A stretch of DNA of 40,472 nt, from the IMG/VR virus record IMGVR_UViG_3300046656_000113, positions 1 through 40,472 of that record. The stretch is one strand, 5' to 3'. This stretch comes from a virus. The notes beneath the pieces were generated by a model. The model saw only the letters and a list, made by a program, of their open reading frames with translations, did not search any database and was not told the origin of the DNA. Made by a program: the position numbers and the translations under genes. Shown here in pieces: positions 39,822 through 40,472 of this stretch (positions are counted from its first letter, which is position 1; the number at the start of each line of letters is the position of its first letter).

Positions 39822-40100
39822 ATGCAAAAAATGAATCGAGAACAACGTGGGGCGAAGTTCCGCGCGATCGCAGAATTAAGCCCGAATCAGCGCGCCTGGC
39901 GTGACCACCTTAGTGACCATCAGTTCGAGCCAGTCGTCAAAGCGGTCGAGGATAAGAGCACGGAGTCGAAGTACACGCCCTGCCAGAAACCCTGCTGCTC
40001 GATGCTGATCCGAACAGAAGGCGGCATCAACTCCCACTTTCCAGGCGCGCCGATAACGCGGACATGGCAGCTCGAGCGGACCATACGAGCGGGCGCATGA
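39822..40100 (+). CDS. Small protein, function unknown
   Basis: This 92-residue protein may start at ATG 39822 or ATG 39831; neither has a clear ribosome site. It contains NQRAWRDHLSDHQFEPVV and a CQKPCCSML cysteine cluster in the middle, then a final TWQLERTIRAGA. It lies after a terminator and immediately before the HNH gene (1-base gap). No family is recognised. Confidence 0.68.
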   Translation: MQKMNREQRGAKFRAIAELSPNQRAWRDHLSDHQFEPVVKAVEDKSTESKYTPCQKPCCSMLIRTEGGINSHFPGAPITRTWQLERTIRAGA

Positions 40101-40101
40101 T

Positions 40102-40461
40102 ATGCCAGATCGGGCGCCTCGGCCCTGTCGAGTATGCGGCCGGCCTGCTAACGGCGCGCGCTGTCCACTACATCCAGCACCAAAGCGACCCGATCGCTTT
40201 AGCGCGGTCAGGCGCGACGTCTACTGGACAGGCCGATGGAAAGTCCTTCGCGTCTTCAAGATCAAACAGAACCCCACCTGCGAACATTGCGGGGCTATTG
40301 CTTCGGCCGAGGTCGATCACATCCTTGCGATCATCGACGGCGGCGATCCTTGGGATTATCAAAACCTGCAGGCCCTTTGCACTCCCTGTCATCAATTCAA
40401 AACGGCAAACGATAGGAAACTTCGCAGGGAGGGGAGGGGCGCCTCGCTTTTACGGCGCTGA
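40102..40461 (+). CDS. HNH endonuclease (terminase-associated type)
   Basis: This 119-residue protein has a zinc-stabilised HNH core: CEHCG (about 60-64), VDHILAIIDGGD (about 70-81, with the catalytic His), NLQALCTPCHQFK (about 87-99). An N-terminal CRVCGRPANGARCPLH adds a second zinc site. HNH proteins of this size beside terminase are known to take part in cos cleavage in HK97-type phages. The expected next gene, terminase small subunit, lies beyond the window. Confidence 0.92.
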   Translation: MPDRAPRPCRVCGRPANGARCPLHPAPKRPDRFSAVRRDVYWTGRWKVLRVFKIKQNPTCEHCGAIASAEVDHILAIIDGGDPWDYQNLQALCTPCHQFKTANDRKLRREGRGASLLRR

Positions 40462-40472
40462 CACTGTGTCAC

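Overview
The window looks like most of the genome of a tailed, siphovirus-like phage with an HK97-type head (free phage, prophage or metagenome contig), G+C-rich and densely packed, with most gene junctions overlapping as ATGA, GTGA or TGATG. It begins in the last codons of the terminase large subunit and ends just after an HNH endonuclease of the kind that precedes terminase. The missing piece is therefore probably terminase itself, and the molecule is probably circularly permuted or cut there. The host cannot be read from the sequence. No integrase, tRNA, CRISPR array or insertion sequence was seen.

Rightward late region (1-24976): terminase end, portal, prohead protease and major capsid protein come first. 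Two accessory blocks are then inserted into the head genes. One is an orphan SF2 helicase with a string of winged-helix DNA-binding modules (3677-5650). The other is a tightly coupled carbohydrate cluster (5666-11453) with glycosyltransferases, a PIG-L-type deacetylase, an epimerase-like protein and a small phage protein. Head-tail connector, neck and tail terminator genes follow, then several beta-rich or repeat-bearing virion proteins, the tail tube, tail assembly chaperones G and GT joined by a -1 frameshift, the tape measure, a distal tail protein, a large hub protein carrying LamG-like domains, and two small exported or membrane proteins where lysis genes would be expected.

Leftward early region (25142-32297, minus strand): a control-type XRE regulator, a small zinc protein, a small membrane protein, a recombination set (annealing-type protein, PD-(D/E)XK exonuclease, coiled-coil partner), a C5-cytosine methyltransferase with seven internal repeats, and a run of small accessory proteins. 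The control region at 32294-32380 has a probable leaderless promoter for the XRE gene and short operator-like repeats.

Rightward early/middle region (32378-40461): small proteins, a gene with a hexanucleotide repeat tract, an HNH homing-type endonuclease, a 200-nt strongly structured noncoding segment ending in a terminator, then replication genes (winged-helix initiator with a possible internal origin, CHC2 zinc-finger primase-like protein, DnaB-like ATPase, RusA resolvase), a six-zinc-finger protein, three small genes and the terminal HNH gene. Two real-looking genes without ATG starts (38233-38409 and 39478-39672) and the frameshifted GT product were found by reading frames directly.
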